Below are positions 28,856-40,312 of a DNA stretch of 64,000 nucleotides, in pieces. This DNA comes from Plantago ovata (taxonomy: Eukaryota; Streptophyta; Magnoliopsida; Lamiales; Plantaginaceae): NCBI GenBank assembly GCA_028274465.1, contig CM051455.1:113683547-113747546 (forward strand), in the 5' to 3' direction. A program made the translations under genes and the position numbers. A model generated the notes under the pieces. It was not told where the DNA came from and did not search any database. It saw only the letters and a program-made list of their open reading frames with translations. Numbering within the stretch: the first letter of the stretch is position 1; every line of letters starts with the position of its first letter.

Positions 28856-31357
28856 TTAATTATTGCAAGAATTAATTTTATTGATACAAGTACTAGGGAT
28901 TTTAGCTACCTGCATGCAATAAGAGGGGATTGTATTTGTAACTGCTGCAATAAGAGTTGCTCTACCCGCATAAGAGAGAAATTTAGAGTACCAATTATCA
29001 ATTCTATTGACAACTCTATCAACAATATGGTCAAATAAATCTGTCTTTTTTTTTCCAAAAAGAAAGGGTAAACCCAAATATTTATCCAATCTTTTATTTG
29101 AAGCAACTCCTAACTTTTGGAGAATTTGTTGTTTTCTGTTAGTAGTTGTGTTTGGGGAGAAAAGGATTCTAGATTTTATCCAACATATTTTTTGACCAGA
29201 AGCCTCAACATAAGTTTTAAGGCAACTTTGGATGCCCCTTACTGATGATTTAGTTGACTTGCAGAAAATCATACAATCATCAGCAAAGCATAAAATAGGT
29301 ATTTTAGGGCCACTTCTACTTGATTTTAGCCCTTGGAAAGTACCTAAGGCTTCTTGATTTATAATGTAATGGACAAATAACTCTTGGGCTAGAATGAACA
29401 GATAAGGTGAAAGAGGGTCACCTTGTCTGATTCCTCTAGAAGGCTTCCAAGTCTGAGACAAATTATTATTGACAATCACTTGATAAGTTACAGTTTTCAT
29501 ACACTCCAGAATTAGGGAGATAATTTTCTCAGGAAAATTAAACTTTTTGAGAGCTAAAATGACAAAATTCCATTCTAGTCTATCATAGGCCTTTTCCACA
29601 TCTAGCTTTAAGGCCATATAATACTGTTTAGATTTAGTTTTCTTGTTCATTGTATGGAGAAGCTCATGAGCTAAAAGGATGTTATCACTAATCTGCCTAC
29701 CCGGGACAAAGGCATTTTGATAAGGTGAAATAAGGTCCTTTAGGTGGGGTCTTATTCTATTAACTAGAATTTTTGAAATGATTTTATAGCTAACATTACA
29801 AAGACTAATTGGTCTGAAGTGAGTTACTAATTTAGGGTTTGGTCTCTTACGAATTAAGACAATGGAGGTGTCATTGATGTGCTTAGGCATGTCCCCTGTT
29901 TGAAAAAAGCTCTTAACTAATTTTGAAACTTCTTTTCCAATAAGGTCCCAATTTTGTTGATAAAAGAAAGCATTTAAACCATCAGTTCCTGGGGCTTTGT
30001 CAGGGCCTATACTTTTAACAGCACACAAGATTTCATCATCCTCAATATCTTTAAGGAGATGGATATGGTCAGAGGGGTTGATAGTTGGAAGATTTAAGTC
30101 TTGAAAAGCCTCTAGATTATTATTTTGACTAATGCTTTGATCTTTGAAAAAGTTCTCAAAATTTTGAGTTAAGAGATCTCTGTCAGTGATCCAATTATTG
30201 TTTGCATCCTGGATTCCATGAATATAGTTTTTCCTTTTCTGATTGGTTGCATAGGCATGAAAGTATTTGGTATTAGCATCTCCTAATTTAATCCAATTAT
30301 TTTTAGCTCTTTGAGCCCAATAAATACTCTTTTGCTTTCTTAATTTGTTTATATAATTTCTAATATTTGTTTCCATTTGACCATAAAGAGCAGGGTTCTG
30401 GGGGATTTTCATATTAATTTCATACAAAAGATTCTTACTCTTATTAATCTCATCTTTTAAATCTTTAAGGGTTGCAAGAGGCGACTGGGGTGCTTTAATA
30501 GCTAAAGAATTGCAAAAAAACATAAAAGGCTTGTTGTCCTGAATAATGTCCTTATTCCACAGGTTTTTAAGATTTTCTATAAAAACTTTGTTTTCTTGCC
30601 AAGCATTTTCAAACCTAAATCTTCTTGGAGGCTTATTAATATCATCTCTAGTGTCAATAAGGAGCAGGGTATGGTCAGAAGTTGTTGTAGGAATATTCCT
30701 AACTATGGTGTTTGGGTAATTCATTATCCAGCTATGATTGGCACATGCTCTATCTAATCTTTCACAGATAAAAGAATGGCCAAATTGTCTATTTGACCAG
30801 GTATAAAGAGGCCCACAAAACCCTAGATCATCTAAGTTACAGTTCATAAGACAGTCTCTAAATTTATTCATTCTAAACCATTCTGGATTCCTACCGCCTA
30901 ATTTTTCATAAGGGTGTAAGTAAGAATTAAAATCACCACACACCAGCCAATCATTAGAAATATGTAAAGATAGAGTTTCAAGATCTTTCCATACCTGTGC
31001 TTGTTTTGCATGTTGTGGGGCATTGTAGACCGTTGTGACATTGACCTCCTTTCCGTATCGATTAATAAGGACTCTTGCATTGATGATTCTGTCTGAAATC
31101 TGTGTTGAGCTCATCTTGACCTGTCTGTCATCCCAAAGTAGCCAAAAACCACCCGATTGCGGAGCTTCCAGTGGTGGTGGTACGATCTTGTAGTTCTCAA
31201 ATTTGAGTTTCTTGATGATTGGCTCCGAGACCTTTGCACTGGCCCTTGTATCCATCAACAATATTAGCACCGGGTTGAAAACCGTGATATACTCCTCAAG
31301 TTCTGCTACAAATTCTGGCTTGCTGACGCCACGAACATTCCATGCTAGTATCTTCAT
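28856..31357 (-). pseudogene. LINE ORF2, endonuclease and reverse transcriptase
   Basis: The preferred start is the ATG at 31355-31357 (MKILAWNVRG), four bases after the stop of the last ORF1 frame. The open frame also extends upstream without meaning. Endonuclease signs: WNVRG, GFWLLWDD, CGDFNSYL, LDRACANHSW and TSDHTLLL. Reverse transcriptase signs: DKAPGTDGLNAFFYQ, FRPISLCNVSYKIISKIL, LKLDVEKAYDRLEW, RGIRQGDPLSPYLFIL and the catalytic FADD. The frame breaks at about 28856, before the MNKAFQ block. Confidence 0.92.
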
Positions 31358-31361
31358 AGTA

Positions 31362-34300
31362 TCATACTTGATGTCTGGGTGTAACTTCAGGGCTTTCTTG
31401 TTGCTGCCCTGCTCTTCTTCTTTTTGTATCGGTAGTGCCGTCACGGCTGGCACTATGCCGTTTGAGAAAGGTTCGATCTTGACTTTGTGGGTTGTGTGAG
31501 CTCCCAGTAAGTTTTCCATTTTGCAAATCTCGTAAGTCATCCAGACGGAACTCGTCGTCTTCAACAACTGAAAGATGTAAGGAACCGTGCACAATGACTG
31601 GATCGTATACTCGTTTGCACTCATTCTTTCTATCTGCTTCAAGATTTCGTCTGCTTGACCCATTACCGTCGCTGCAAATTCCGATTGGAGTTGGAGATTG
31701 GCATCTGTTTGGTCTGGGATTTTGATCTGGTGTTGTGATAGTAGAGGTTCTACTCGAATCGATGGGGGTGGTGGAAGGAATGGAATTGGGAATAAAGCAA
31801 GTGTCGGTGGTGGAATCGGCCACTGGATTGGGACCGATTGCAGAATCGGTTGAGCAAAGGGTGGAAGTGGAGCAATTTGGGGTAGAAAATGGAATTGGGG
31901 TCTTGGGGGTGGGTAAAGGACCGTCTGCTGATTTTGGCTGTGGTTCTGGTCCAACATCAAAGGGTTTGGTGATTGGGCTTGGCCTATCAATTGGTTGAGG
32001 GTTGGGTATTGGGCCTGGGGCGGATTGAGTTGGTATGGTTGACTCTGCAAGGCTGCGTTTAGATCTGGCCAAGTGTTTAAGTCTGGTCTTGGGTTGGTCT
32101 GGGACGGGGTTGTGGGAATTATTGGATTGAGAAATGGGTTCGACCCGGTCTAGTTCAAGGTCCACCTCTGAGTTGGATCCGGATGATTTAATGGAGTTTG
32201 AGGTGCCCAGTCCATCTGCATGGCTCCTTGTCCTAAATGAAACTCTTTTCCCTGCGACTGAGAACCCTCGCCTATTGGCAGATTTCTTCTTGGTGGTTGA
32301 TTTCCGGCCAAGTTCATCGAGTAATGACTCTGGGTTGGAATCGGTTTCCACGGGTGAAAAGCTGCTCTCTGAGCTCGTCTCATTTCTCCCGGCGAGTGTC
32401 TTATCGCTAATGTTCCGATCGGAGGGTTCAGCGGTGGTTCCGGTATCTGTAGCTGCGAGAGGAACGGACGGTGGTTGTATTGGGCTTGGGGTTTTGGATG
32501 TGCATCGCTGATGCATTGTGATTCAATTGATTCTGGTAATTGGGGATTAGGGTTTGTGATCTCTGTAATTGGTCTAGGGTTTGTGGTGGATGAAAAATGG
32601 CCGGTCGTGGGGCATTTTGGGATCGGAGGTAGGATAGTGCCGACTGTAGGATTCTGTCTGGTGGAGCTGTGGAGAAATGAGGAGGTTGCTGCGTGACTTG
32701 CGGTGTGGTGGTTCTGTTTAGAGTGGTGTTGTTGCGATTGTGGTTGTTTGGACTGTGGTTGGGTGGGTATAGTGTGCTTATGGGAGACGGAGACTTGGTG
32801 CTGTCGGAGTGTTGTGACTCTCTTTCCGGTGAAAACGGGTGCTCCGGTAAGTTCTCCATTTTTTCCTTGTGAGTTTGGTTTTGAGTTTTGGTTGTTTTGG
32901 TTGTTATTAATGTTAATTTTTTCTGTCGAGTGAATGTTATCTGGAGTATTGGAGTCGCTATAACTTCTCTTGCTCGGAGAATGTGTTTCTTTAATATTGG
33001 GAGGCATAGCTATAACAGCTACATTCACTGATGGTAGTAAATTCTTGTCAGAGGATGTCAGAATTTGCATGCAGGTATCTTTAGATTGAGCGTGCAAGGG
33101 TGGTTTAACTGCAGTGGTTAGGGTATTTTGTGTAGCTATAGGTACTTGTTGTTCTGTATGTGGCTGCATGGCTTGGTTTGCAGTATTTTGTGCCAAGTGT
33201 CTATCTGGAGTGGGGGTTGTTGAGAAGGGAGATTTGAAACAGCTTGTAGTGACATCAGTTGGGGCGTTAATTTGGTTATGAGATGTATCTATCATATCTT
33301 TCTCTGTGTTAGTGCTTGGAATATTAAAATTAGAATTTTTGTTGAAAAGTTTAGTTTTGTTTGTGCTAGCGGATTTAATATGAGTTGTATCATCTGGCAC
33401 GTGCATGGGGGGAGTATTGGATGTTTGAGGATCAGTGTCAACATCTGTATTCTTTTTTTTGTGACCATTTTTTCCTTGACTATTAAAATTGTCTTCTTTT
33501 TTCTTTCCATTATTTTCTCTATTCCTAATAATTCTTTTATCTATTATGGACCAAAGGCTTTTGGGGTGGATTCTGGGTAAATGAGGTTCAGAACTAGAAG
33601 TGTTGGGATCAAGAGTTGTGCATTTGTTTAGTTTATGACCAATTTTGCCACAAGATTGGCAGAAATCAGCACTTAACTCATAGGTGATAAGTTGTCTAAT
33701 ATTGCCCAGGTGAATGGCTTTAACTAAAGGCTTGTTGGTGTCAATTTCAACACAAAGCCTTGCAAATTTTCCTCTAATTAATTGGACTGTGTTTGCATCT
33801 ACCTTGATAGGCCTTCCTATTAAGCTTGCTAATTTAAATAAGATATCAAAGTCATAATACTCAATGGGTAGCTCTTCTAGTTGAATCCAAACTATCATTT
33901 TACTTGGCAGGCCAATAGAGATTTTAAATCCCGGGTACCATTGTTGAACTGCCAGGTAATAAGTGAATCTGCCAAGGACCTCCTGAAAGGGCTTTAACAT
34001 AATCATCTTCTGAGGTAACCTTAAGAATGTAAAAACCTTGCCCTAAATCTGTGACATAGAGGTGGTTGTCTATTCTCCAAATTCCCTTAAGGTGTTTCCC
34101 TATATTTAAAATAACCCTCTCACATCCTACTGTTTGAATAATCAAAGACCTTTCCCAATGCTTATGAATCTTATCTATCTCACTTTCTATTAGGACTAAA
34201 GGAACCTCATGGTCAGGGTAGTTATGGTTATTCATTGTCTGTTGAACATTGATGGTTTCCTTTCTATGATTCAGCCAGGTGGGAAAGAAGGTGTGGGTAT

Positions 34301-34646
34301 GTTTGTTGATGACTTTGTCTTTGTAAGAGGTTTGAACATTTGGTGGCTTTTCTCTTCTATTTTCAGCTTGATCTGTCCTGGTTTCATGATCTTTAGACCT
34401 TTGATCCTGGTTTAGGGGAACTTCTGGACTATCATGATCATGACTATTAGGGTGGAAATGGTTAATATTGGAAGTAGTATGGTTGCTCTCCTCATCAACT
34501 GACATATTTCCCTGGCTTTCTGTGTCACTAAAGCTTTTATTTATGTACTTGCGTAGGAAATAATCCAGATCGTGAGATTCTGAATTTCCATACCTTTGAA
34601 GATGCCCTGTCTGGTCCTTTTCTTCCTCCTGATGAATATTTTCCAA
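31362..34646 (-). pseudogene. LINE ORF1 (frameshifted)
   Basis: Three frames: 33924-34646, 32150-34006 and 31362-32516. The first two share the DUF4283-type region, broken near 33950-33975 (DYVKALSGGPW, then LAVQQWYPGFKI). The knuckle CQSCGKIGHKLNKC lies in the second. A long Ser/Pro/Thr/Gln-rich tail follows. The last frame (GFSVAGKRVSFRTRSHADGLG) ends four bases before the ORF2 start. Plus-strand ORFs across this stretch are shadows. Confidence 0.8.
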
Positions 34647-34766
34647 CTGTTCTCCTGGAGATTCTGGTGGCTGGACATCTTGCTGGATTTGGACCGGGGT
34701 TGATTGAGGATGTTGAAGACTTTCCCTCGTTTTTTGATTGATTAGGCTGGTGTCCTCTCCTGTTGA

Positions 34767-35517
34767 TGTTGGTCAAGTGTTTTATCCTCAATTTAAAATG
34801 ACTAATTAAGTCACGATATATTTATAAAATGAAAAAGAAAATACTTATCAATTATCGATCTCAATTATTTCTTTACGTTTGTTTTATTGACTTTTTATTG
34901 TTTATTCATTTGACCCCGATTATTTCTAAATCATAACAAAAAATTAATTTATAAAAATATGTTATAAAGATAATAAAAAATTAATTTATAAAAGTATATC
35001 ATGAAAATATAGTCTCTTTGTGAAATAAGAGGAATGGAGAGGGAATAACTTGTGTTTGGGGTCTAAACTAGACTTTTGTATTCTGTAAAATAAGTGTCAT
35101 ATTTTCATTTTCAGATTTAATTAACGTCATATTTCCAAACTTTTGAAACAATCATTTTACAAAATACAAAAATCTAGTTTTGACGAAAACACATGATTAT
35201 GATGTTAAACGTATTCGTAACTATTACAACTACATTCATCTAAAAAATTATATCGATTTGACATTTAATGTACCTACTCCGTTATCGTATTAAAACAAGA
35301 AACTTCATCGTATAGTACACAACAGTACAAATGTTATTTTAAGATAGATTATACTTTCATCACTATAATTAATGGTAAAAGATTGAACTTCAATTTATAC
35401 TAATTATGTACTTCCATACCAAAACTATGTGTTAATGTTAGGTAACGTGTAGTGCTCGGTGATGATCCGATGATTTATGGTGTTGAGTAATAGTGGGGTA
35501 CCAAATGGTGTTCCCCA
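34767..35517. repeat. Duplication copy B, right part
   Basis: Matches blocks of copy A in the same order: GGTCAAGTGTTTTATCC, GACTTTTTATTG, CAGATTTAATTAACGTC, AAAAATCTAGTTT, ATTAATGGTAAAAGATT and GTAACGTGTAGTGCTCGG. It lacks the Helitrons and the MITE of copy A. Confidence 0.8.
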
Positions 35518-35571
35518 GCAATTTTTAATCCTCAAGTAGCAGGTTTTGACTTCTCAAACATGGTGTTGAGT

Positions 35572-35622
35572 AATGAGATGTTGTGACTCAGAATATAATG
35601 AGATGTTGTGACTCGGAATATA
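35572..35622. repeat. Short tandem duplication
   Basis: Two copies of a roughly 26-bp unit (AATGAGATGTTGTGACTC then A/G GAATATA). Confidence 0.85.
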
Positions 35623-35641
35623 TATACAGTATATATATGTC

Positions 35642-36623
35642 TTTTTTTTTTAAATACTAACATTATTTATATTATATTAAACCAAAGGAAGGTAGAGTAC
35701 TACATCTTGATGTTCTTGGTACCATACGCATCATAGTCTTAGTTACATCATCATAAACTACATTTTGGAACCGAAAAGGGCAAGAATCCCAAATACATAA
35801 TTTTATCCTGTTGAGCTCCTGGTTATCAAAAACAGGATCTTGAGAAAAGTCTTGTGCACTTCCTTTTCTTGCTAGAGTATCCGCTACCTTGTTCATTTCA
35901 CGGTAAACAAAAACTACTTTAACCTCCTTCAGTTGTTGTGCCATTCGGTGGATATCAGTTAGCAGGGCCTGGTGCGCCCATGTTGGCTCCTGGAATTTGC
36001 AAATAACATTGAAAGCATAAAGAGAGTCAGTTTGGATAATAATTTGATCATAATTTCCTTGTATGCTAGTAGCAAGTCCCGTTCTTATGGCCCAAAGTTC
36101 GGCCAAGTTAATGTCACAGTGGCCGATGAAACCTGCCCCGGCTTGTTTAACCGAGCCATGCGAATCTCTTATTACGAAGCCGATACCTGCAGAACCAGTG
36201 TCAGTTAGGACGGAGCCGTCCGTGTTGAGGGCATAGCAACCCTGCGGTGGTTTCAGCCACCTAAAAAACCTGGGGCTCAGGTTTTGATTCCTAGGTGGGT
36301 TTAAGATTCCCAAATCTTTTTTCCATTTCCTAAAGATGGCCATAAGTTCATGGAAAATTATAGGTTTTTGTCTAAAGATATAGTTGTTTCTCGCATTCCA
36401 GATTATCCAACAGCCTATGGCCATGTTTAGTTGGTTTTTCGAGTTAAGGGGGAGTTGAAAGAGGAGGTCTCCAATTTGAGGATTTATGTTATTCCAGGAA
36501 GGGGGCCATAAAATTAACCGGAATGGATGAAAAGCTTTGCAAGTAAAGAAAAGGTGGTCATGGGTTTCGTTTTCTTCGAGACAAATAGAGCATAAAGGGG
36601 ACGTGGTAATATTGTGGCGCCAG
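35642..36623 (-). mobile_element. 5'-truncated L1 LINE
   Basis: 982 bp on the minus strand. A poly-T run at the left is the poly(A) tail. The 14-bp duplication AGTATATATATGTC lies at 35628-35641 and 36624-36637. This is a textbook truncated target-primed insertion. Its sequence differs from the LINE at 27158-34765, so it comes from another L1 subfamily. Confidence 0.93.
35672..36620 (-). pseudogene. L1 zinc-binding block and RNase H (truncated LINE)
   Basis: One open frame of about 316 codons inside the element. The reported frame extends upstream into the flank. It has the end of the zf-RVT block (CSICLEENETHDHLFFTC), WIIWNARNNYIF, and the RNase H motifs LNTDGSVL, AELWAIRTGL, IIQTDSLYA and MNKVADTLARKG. 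All four acidic positions are kept. There is no host promoter or start, so it is an element fragment. Confidence 0.88.
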
Positions 36624-36637
36624 AGTATATATATGTC

Positions 36638-36906
36638 ATAAATACATAATAAGCAGTTCAAGTTTTCTGAGAAGCTCAGCAATACATTTATATGGAGTAA
36701 ACGGAAATATCAAAAGAAATAAGAAAAACAATGAGAATGGTCGCCGGCCCCGAAACCAACATGTGATAAGTAATTAGAGACGATTAGCATTTTAGAGAGA
36801 GTATAGTTGCATATTCAAGCAATTGGGTCAATTTTGGACCCAAATTCTTTTTCGGACAGGGGACCGCTATCCCTGTCGCCTGGTCACGTGAGATGATAAT
36901 CCTGAG
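36638..36906. other. No gene seen
   Basis: AT-rich flank with no recognisable coding or repeat feature. Confidence 0.5.
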
Positions 36907-36914
36907 CCTGAAAC

Positions 36915-37020
36915 CTATGTTTTAAAAAACGGAGCCGGAGGTTGAGCCGGACACCCCCCAAAAAAGATTTAATCGGGGTCGGACCTGTTGAGCCGTTTAT
37001 GAGCCGATTGAGCCGGTGTA

Positions 37021-37115
<95 letters not shown>

Positions 37116-37463
37116 TAATATATTTATACTATATTATTGTTCATATTTTCGTCCAAAATCACACTAAACAATATTAAATGATCCCCAATCAAGTAAAATG
37201 ACTTGGTGAAGATCCATATTCAATCAAGATATAGATAAAAATAGGTTGTTTTTTTTTTTGCTTTTTTTTTGTGGCAATTTTACCCAAAGAACGGCTCAAC
37301 CTCCGGCTCAAACGCTTTTCGGTTCACCGGTTTTGCCGTTTGTCGCCCGTTTTTTCCGATTTTAGGGCCTCCGACTTTTTAGCGTTTAAATAGCGGCTTC
37401 AGACCGTTGAGCTCCGGTTTCCACGGTCTGACCGTCCGGCTCAACCCGGCTTTTAAAACATAG
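36915..37463. mobile_element. hAT-type MITE
   Basis: 549 bp flanked by the 8-bp duplication CCTGAAAC at 36907-36914 and 37464-37471. The terminal inverted repeat reads CTATGTTTTAAAA and, further in, GGTTGAGCCGGAC on both sides. An 8-bp duplication is the hAT signature. The centre is a (TA) array of about 89 bp (37024-37112). No transposase. Confidence 0.88.
37024..37112. repeat. (TA)n microsatellite inside the hAT MITE
   Basis: About 44 TA units without interruption. Assembled length may be unreliable. Confidence 0.95.
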
Positions 37464-37471
37464 CCTGAAAC

Positions 37472-38222
37472 AGTCGGCGTCGCCTCCTCCTCCGCCACAA
37501 ACGAACAGTGAATCTATGGCCACCAATTTTTCACCTCCTCGTACAGATACACACTCGAAATCCGAAGTTACCTCAGGGTGAATTGCATTTCCCCCCAAAA
37601 TCAATTTTAGAGCTAATTCATGAATGTGTATATTGGAGGCGACAATTTTCGAAATTCAAATCACATTGGAAGTGGCGTGCCAAATTGATTTCCCCCCAGA
37701 AACGTCGCTGTCTGTAATGTTTTTGGCTCCATTACAGTACTTACCCCCCCAGCTACAGACATAACCCAGTAAGGAGATAGAAAAATTCTGTTTCATATCA
37801 ACAAACACAGTCTCAAACTTGGTTCTTGCCTTCCAAGTTTGAAACGATGGACGAATGTACCGGCCAGGATCCGGTTGTCAGGCAACGCCGAGGTGTTGCC
37901 GGAATCCGAAGGAATAACACCGTCCGGAGGTATAATGAGTGTTCGGTTTCTTATCAGATATGTATCTTGCATGACATTGTTGCTTTTTGGGCAGGTATTA
38001 ATATGGGGCGTTCGAGGGCTGCTAGTGTGTCTGGAATTGGACAAGCTGCTAGAAGTCCTTGCAACCAAGGTACCCACTGAAAAACCACCCACTGTACAAT
38101 CAATTATGTTTTATATGTGTATTAGCAATTAGTGTTACATTTTGGAAGTATCCATGAAAGTGGAATATGTAATTTAGAGTGGGACTGGATGGATATCGTA
38201 TACTCTATTATTAGGAATTACT
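37472..38222. other. Unassigned stretch with a possible exon
   Basis: Two overlapping plus-strand frames (37826-38080 and 37839-38132). The second has one hydrophobic stretch (VSCMTLLLFGQVLIWGV) that could span a membrane, and the sequence ends at a possible donor (CAAG|GTACCC, about 38072). I do not recognise either product. It could be the first exon of a gene destroyed by the copia insertion at 38223, or chance. Confidence 0.3.
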
Positions 38223-39412
38223 TGTTGGGAATTTTAGTGAAACGAACGAGCTTTCAATTCGTTCGATGTATTGGTCGTTTGGGCCCAACACGTTAGAAAC
38301 AAGTTTTCTATGATCGTGTGTTTCCATTTGTTGAAATGGATGTCACTAAGGCGTTAAGTCACTAAAATCCCGTGTGGTTCATTAATGCACAAAGTGTTTT
38401 GATCAATACATGGATGAGTTAAGTCATTCAAATACAATTGGATCCATTGTGCTAAAATTCATGGGAAATAGCAAATGAGGTTTAAAATATTGCAACCAAA
38501 AATGCAAGTAGCATTGTTGGAATGTGTAATTCATTTGTGTTTAGTGTATATAATTACTCAAGTTAAAAGATAAATTATTGCACAAATGAACCACTTGAAT
38601 TAGTGTATCCGTGATGATTTCACGATGTTTCCAAAATAGAAAAAGGTCCAAAAAGTCCAAAAATTAACATTGGGGCCGGTGGGGTTCGAACAAGCCACCT
38701 CTTGGTTAGGAGACTTGCAGTTGAGCCACTGAACCAACACAACTCTTGGTGAAAGTTTGTGTCGAAATTGGAACCTTATCGTGTTACTGTAAGTGGCGAA
38801 ATTTTGTGACTTTTGGTGAATGGTTGCTTTCCGAAAGTGTATGACGCTTGGTGAATGGTTGCTTTCCGAAAGTGTATGACGCTTGGTGAATAGTTGTGTA
38901 ACTATTCATTGAAGCCTTTTTGAAGGGTTTTGCAAACTTTCAATGGAACCTCTTGAGAAGTATAAATAGAGAAGGAGATTCATTTCTCCAAATACACATC
39001 AAAGGCATTTGATACTTCTCTTCTCATTTGCTTTCTCTTTGCACTCAATCATACTCAAAGTAAGTTCGCCAGATTCGACTATTGGAGTGCTCCTTAGTCG
39101 TCTATAGAGTAGTTTTATCCTGGGAGACAGATTGCCATTATTCCGTAAGCACCTTGAGCGGGGCAAGTATTTGTCTTAAGGAGAGATGGTCCAACCATCG
39201 ATTTTACTCGCCATCTTATTGTTCGTTACCATGCCGGAGTTGCTTGAAGACATGACATTTTGTAGCGTGAAGAAAGAAAGGGAAGTTCATTTTGTAAATT
39301 TCTTTATTGTTTTATTTTAGCAATGTTAATGTACAAGTTTCATTTTGTTATCATTCTCTTGTTCCATCTTCTAACTCTCACAATTCCCCGTGTGAACACC
39401 AAAGTTCCAACA
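38223..39412 (+). repeat. LTR of copia element W
   Basis: 1190 bp with matching ends TGTTGG...CCAACA. A TATAAATAG box lies at about 38959-38967, followed by a pyrimidine-rich leader. No clear tRNA primer site follows it. A tRNA-like stretch lies inside at about 38676-38744. Confidence 0.65.
38676..38744 (-). repeat. tRNA-derived sequence inside the LTR
   Basis: On the minus strand this has the internal promoter boxes of a tRNA: GGTTCAGTGGCTC (A box-like) and TGTTCGAACCCC (B box), with a CCT at the anticodon place between them. The acceptor ends do not pair well, so it is a tRNA-like relic (SINE fragment or captured tRNA), not a tRNA gene. Confidence 0.45.
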
Positions 39413-40312
39413 ATCTTAAGACAAATACTGGTTAGTCAGGTGTTCGAAGATGAAAACATGGCTGCTCGTGGATAACAATGACTTGCTCATAATGGAAGCT
39501 AGTTCGATGGATTTCACTCGTTCAGCAAATTAAATCAAATTTCCGAGAAGGCATTTTTGAGGCAGAAACGCTGGTCATATATGTCGTCCTAATCTTATGG
39601 TTAAGACATATGAGGACTTTGGTTCATGCCGACCTTATTACACTATGAGGCACATGTACAAAATGTTCAATTTACTGATACACCAAGTTGCCGTGATCTT
39701 GGAGTTGAATAGTACCTTTGGTGGAGCAAACTTTGATTCGTTACCTTGGCACCACAGTACGCTATTTCGTTTGACCTCTCTTGGATTTATTTTTCTCGTG
39801 TTTGTGTGTGAAGGTGTTGCCTAAGACGTTGGTCTTAGATGGATTGCCTAAGACGTTGATCTTAGATGGTTTACCTAAGATGATAATCTTAGAAGCGTCA
39901 AAATTTAAGTGTAATTTAAATGGTCTTGTAGTGTGGAAATGTTGTATGAAGAGACCATGTTAAATGTATAATTCTTGAAATTCTATGTTGACATTTTCCA
40001 TAATTAAGGTTATGAAAAACATTTCTCACACCTTGTTTCACAAAATAAATCAAGATGACTTGTATCTTCATACATTGATGTGATGTTGAACTATTTCTGG
40101 AATATTTCATAAGAACCGATGTGGAAATAATTTGTAAATTACAAGCATGGAGAGAAATTTGTAGCAAAAATGGATACTTGGTATCTTGGATAATTTGCTG
40201 TTAAATCCACTTTCTAAAGTGGTGTATTGGTTTGGAAAATTGCTTGTTCTAATTAATGGTGGAAAAAGAGTTTGACATGACACCGTGCCTGTGGGGACTG
40301 CTAGTCGGTGCG
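39413..40312 (+). pseudogene. Decayed internal region of copia W before gypsy X
   Basis: No intact ORF. Frames are broken every few dozen codons. A 27-base unit repeated three times (about 39817-39893) encodes LPKTLVLDG-like repeats. The last five bases (40308-40312, GTGCG) are the target duplication of element X. Confidence 0.5.

Larger units (their letters stand above)
27158..34765 (-). mobile_element. L1-type LINE, nearly full length, inactive
   Basis: 7.6-kb non-LTR element on the minus strand. The poly(A) tail appears as poly-T at 27158-27168. Order: ORF1 (DUF4283-like plus CCHC knuckle), ORF2 (endonuclease, reverse transcriptase, zinc-binding block, RNase H). A candidate short duplication ATGTT lies at 27155-27159 and 34766-34770. 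ORF1 seems open to the 5' edge without a leader or clear first ATG, so a small 5' truncation is likely. It interrupts duplication copy B. Confidence 0.92.

Noticed and set aside
31203..32933. Several plus-strand ORFs across the LINE
   Set aside because: Shadows of the Ser/Pro/Thr-rich LINE ORF1 tail and ORF2 start on the minus strand.
35672..36682. Host RNase H-like gene
   Set aside because: Poly(A) tail and exact 14-bp duplication show a truncated LINE; the ORF start lies in flank sequence.
38676..38744. Functional tRNA gene
   Set aside because: A and B boxes are visible, but the acceptor stem does not pair; treated as a tRNA-derived relic.
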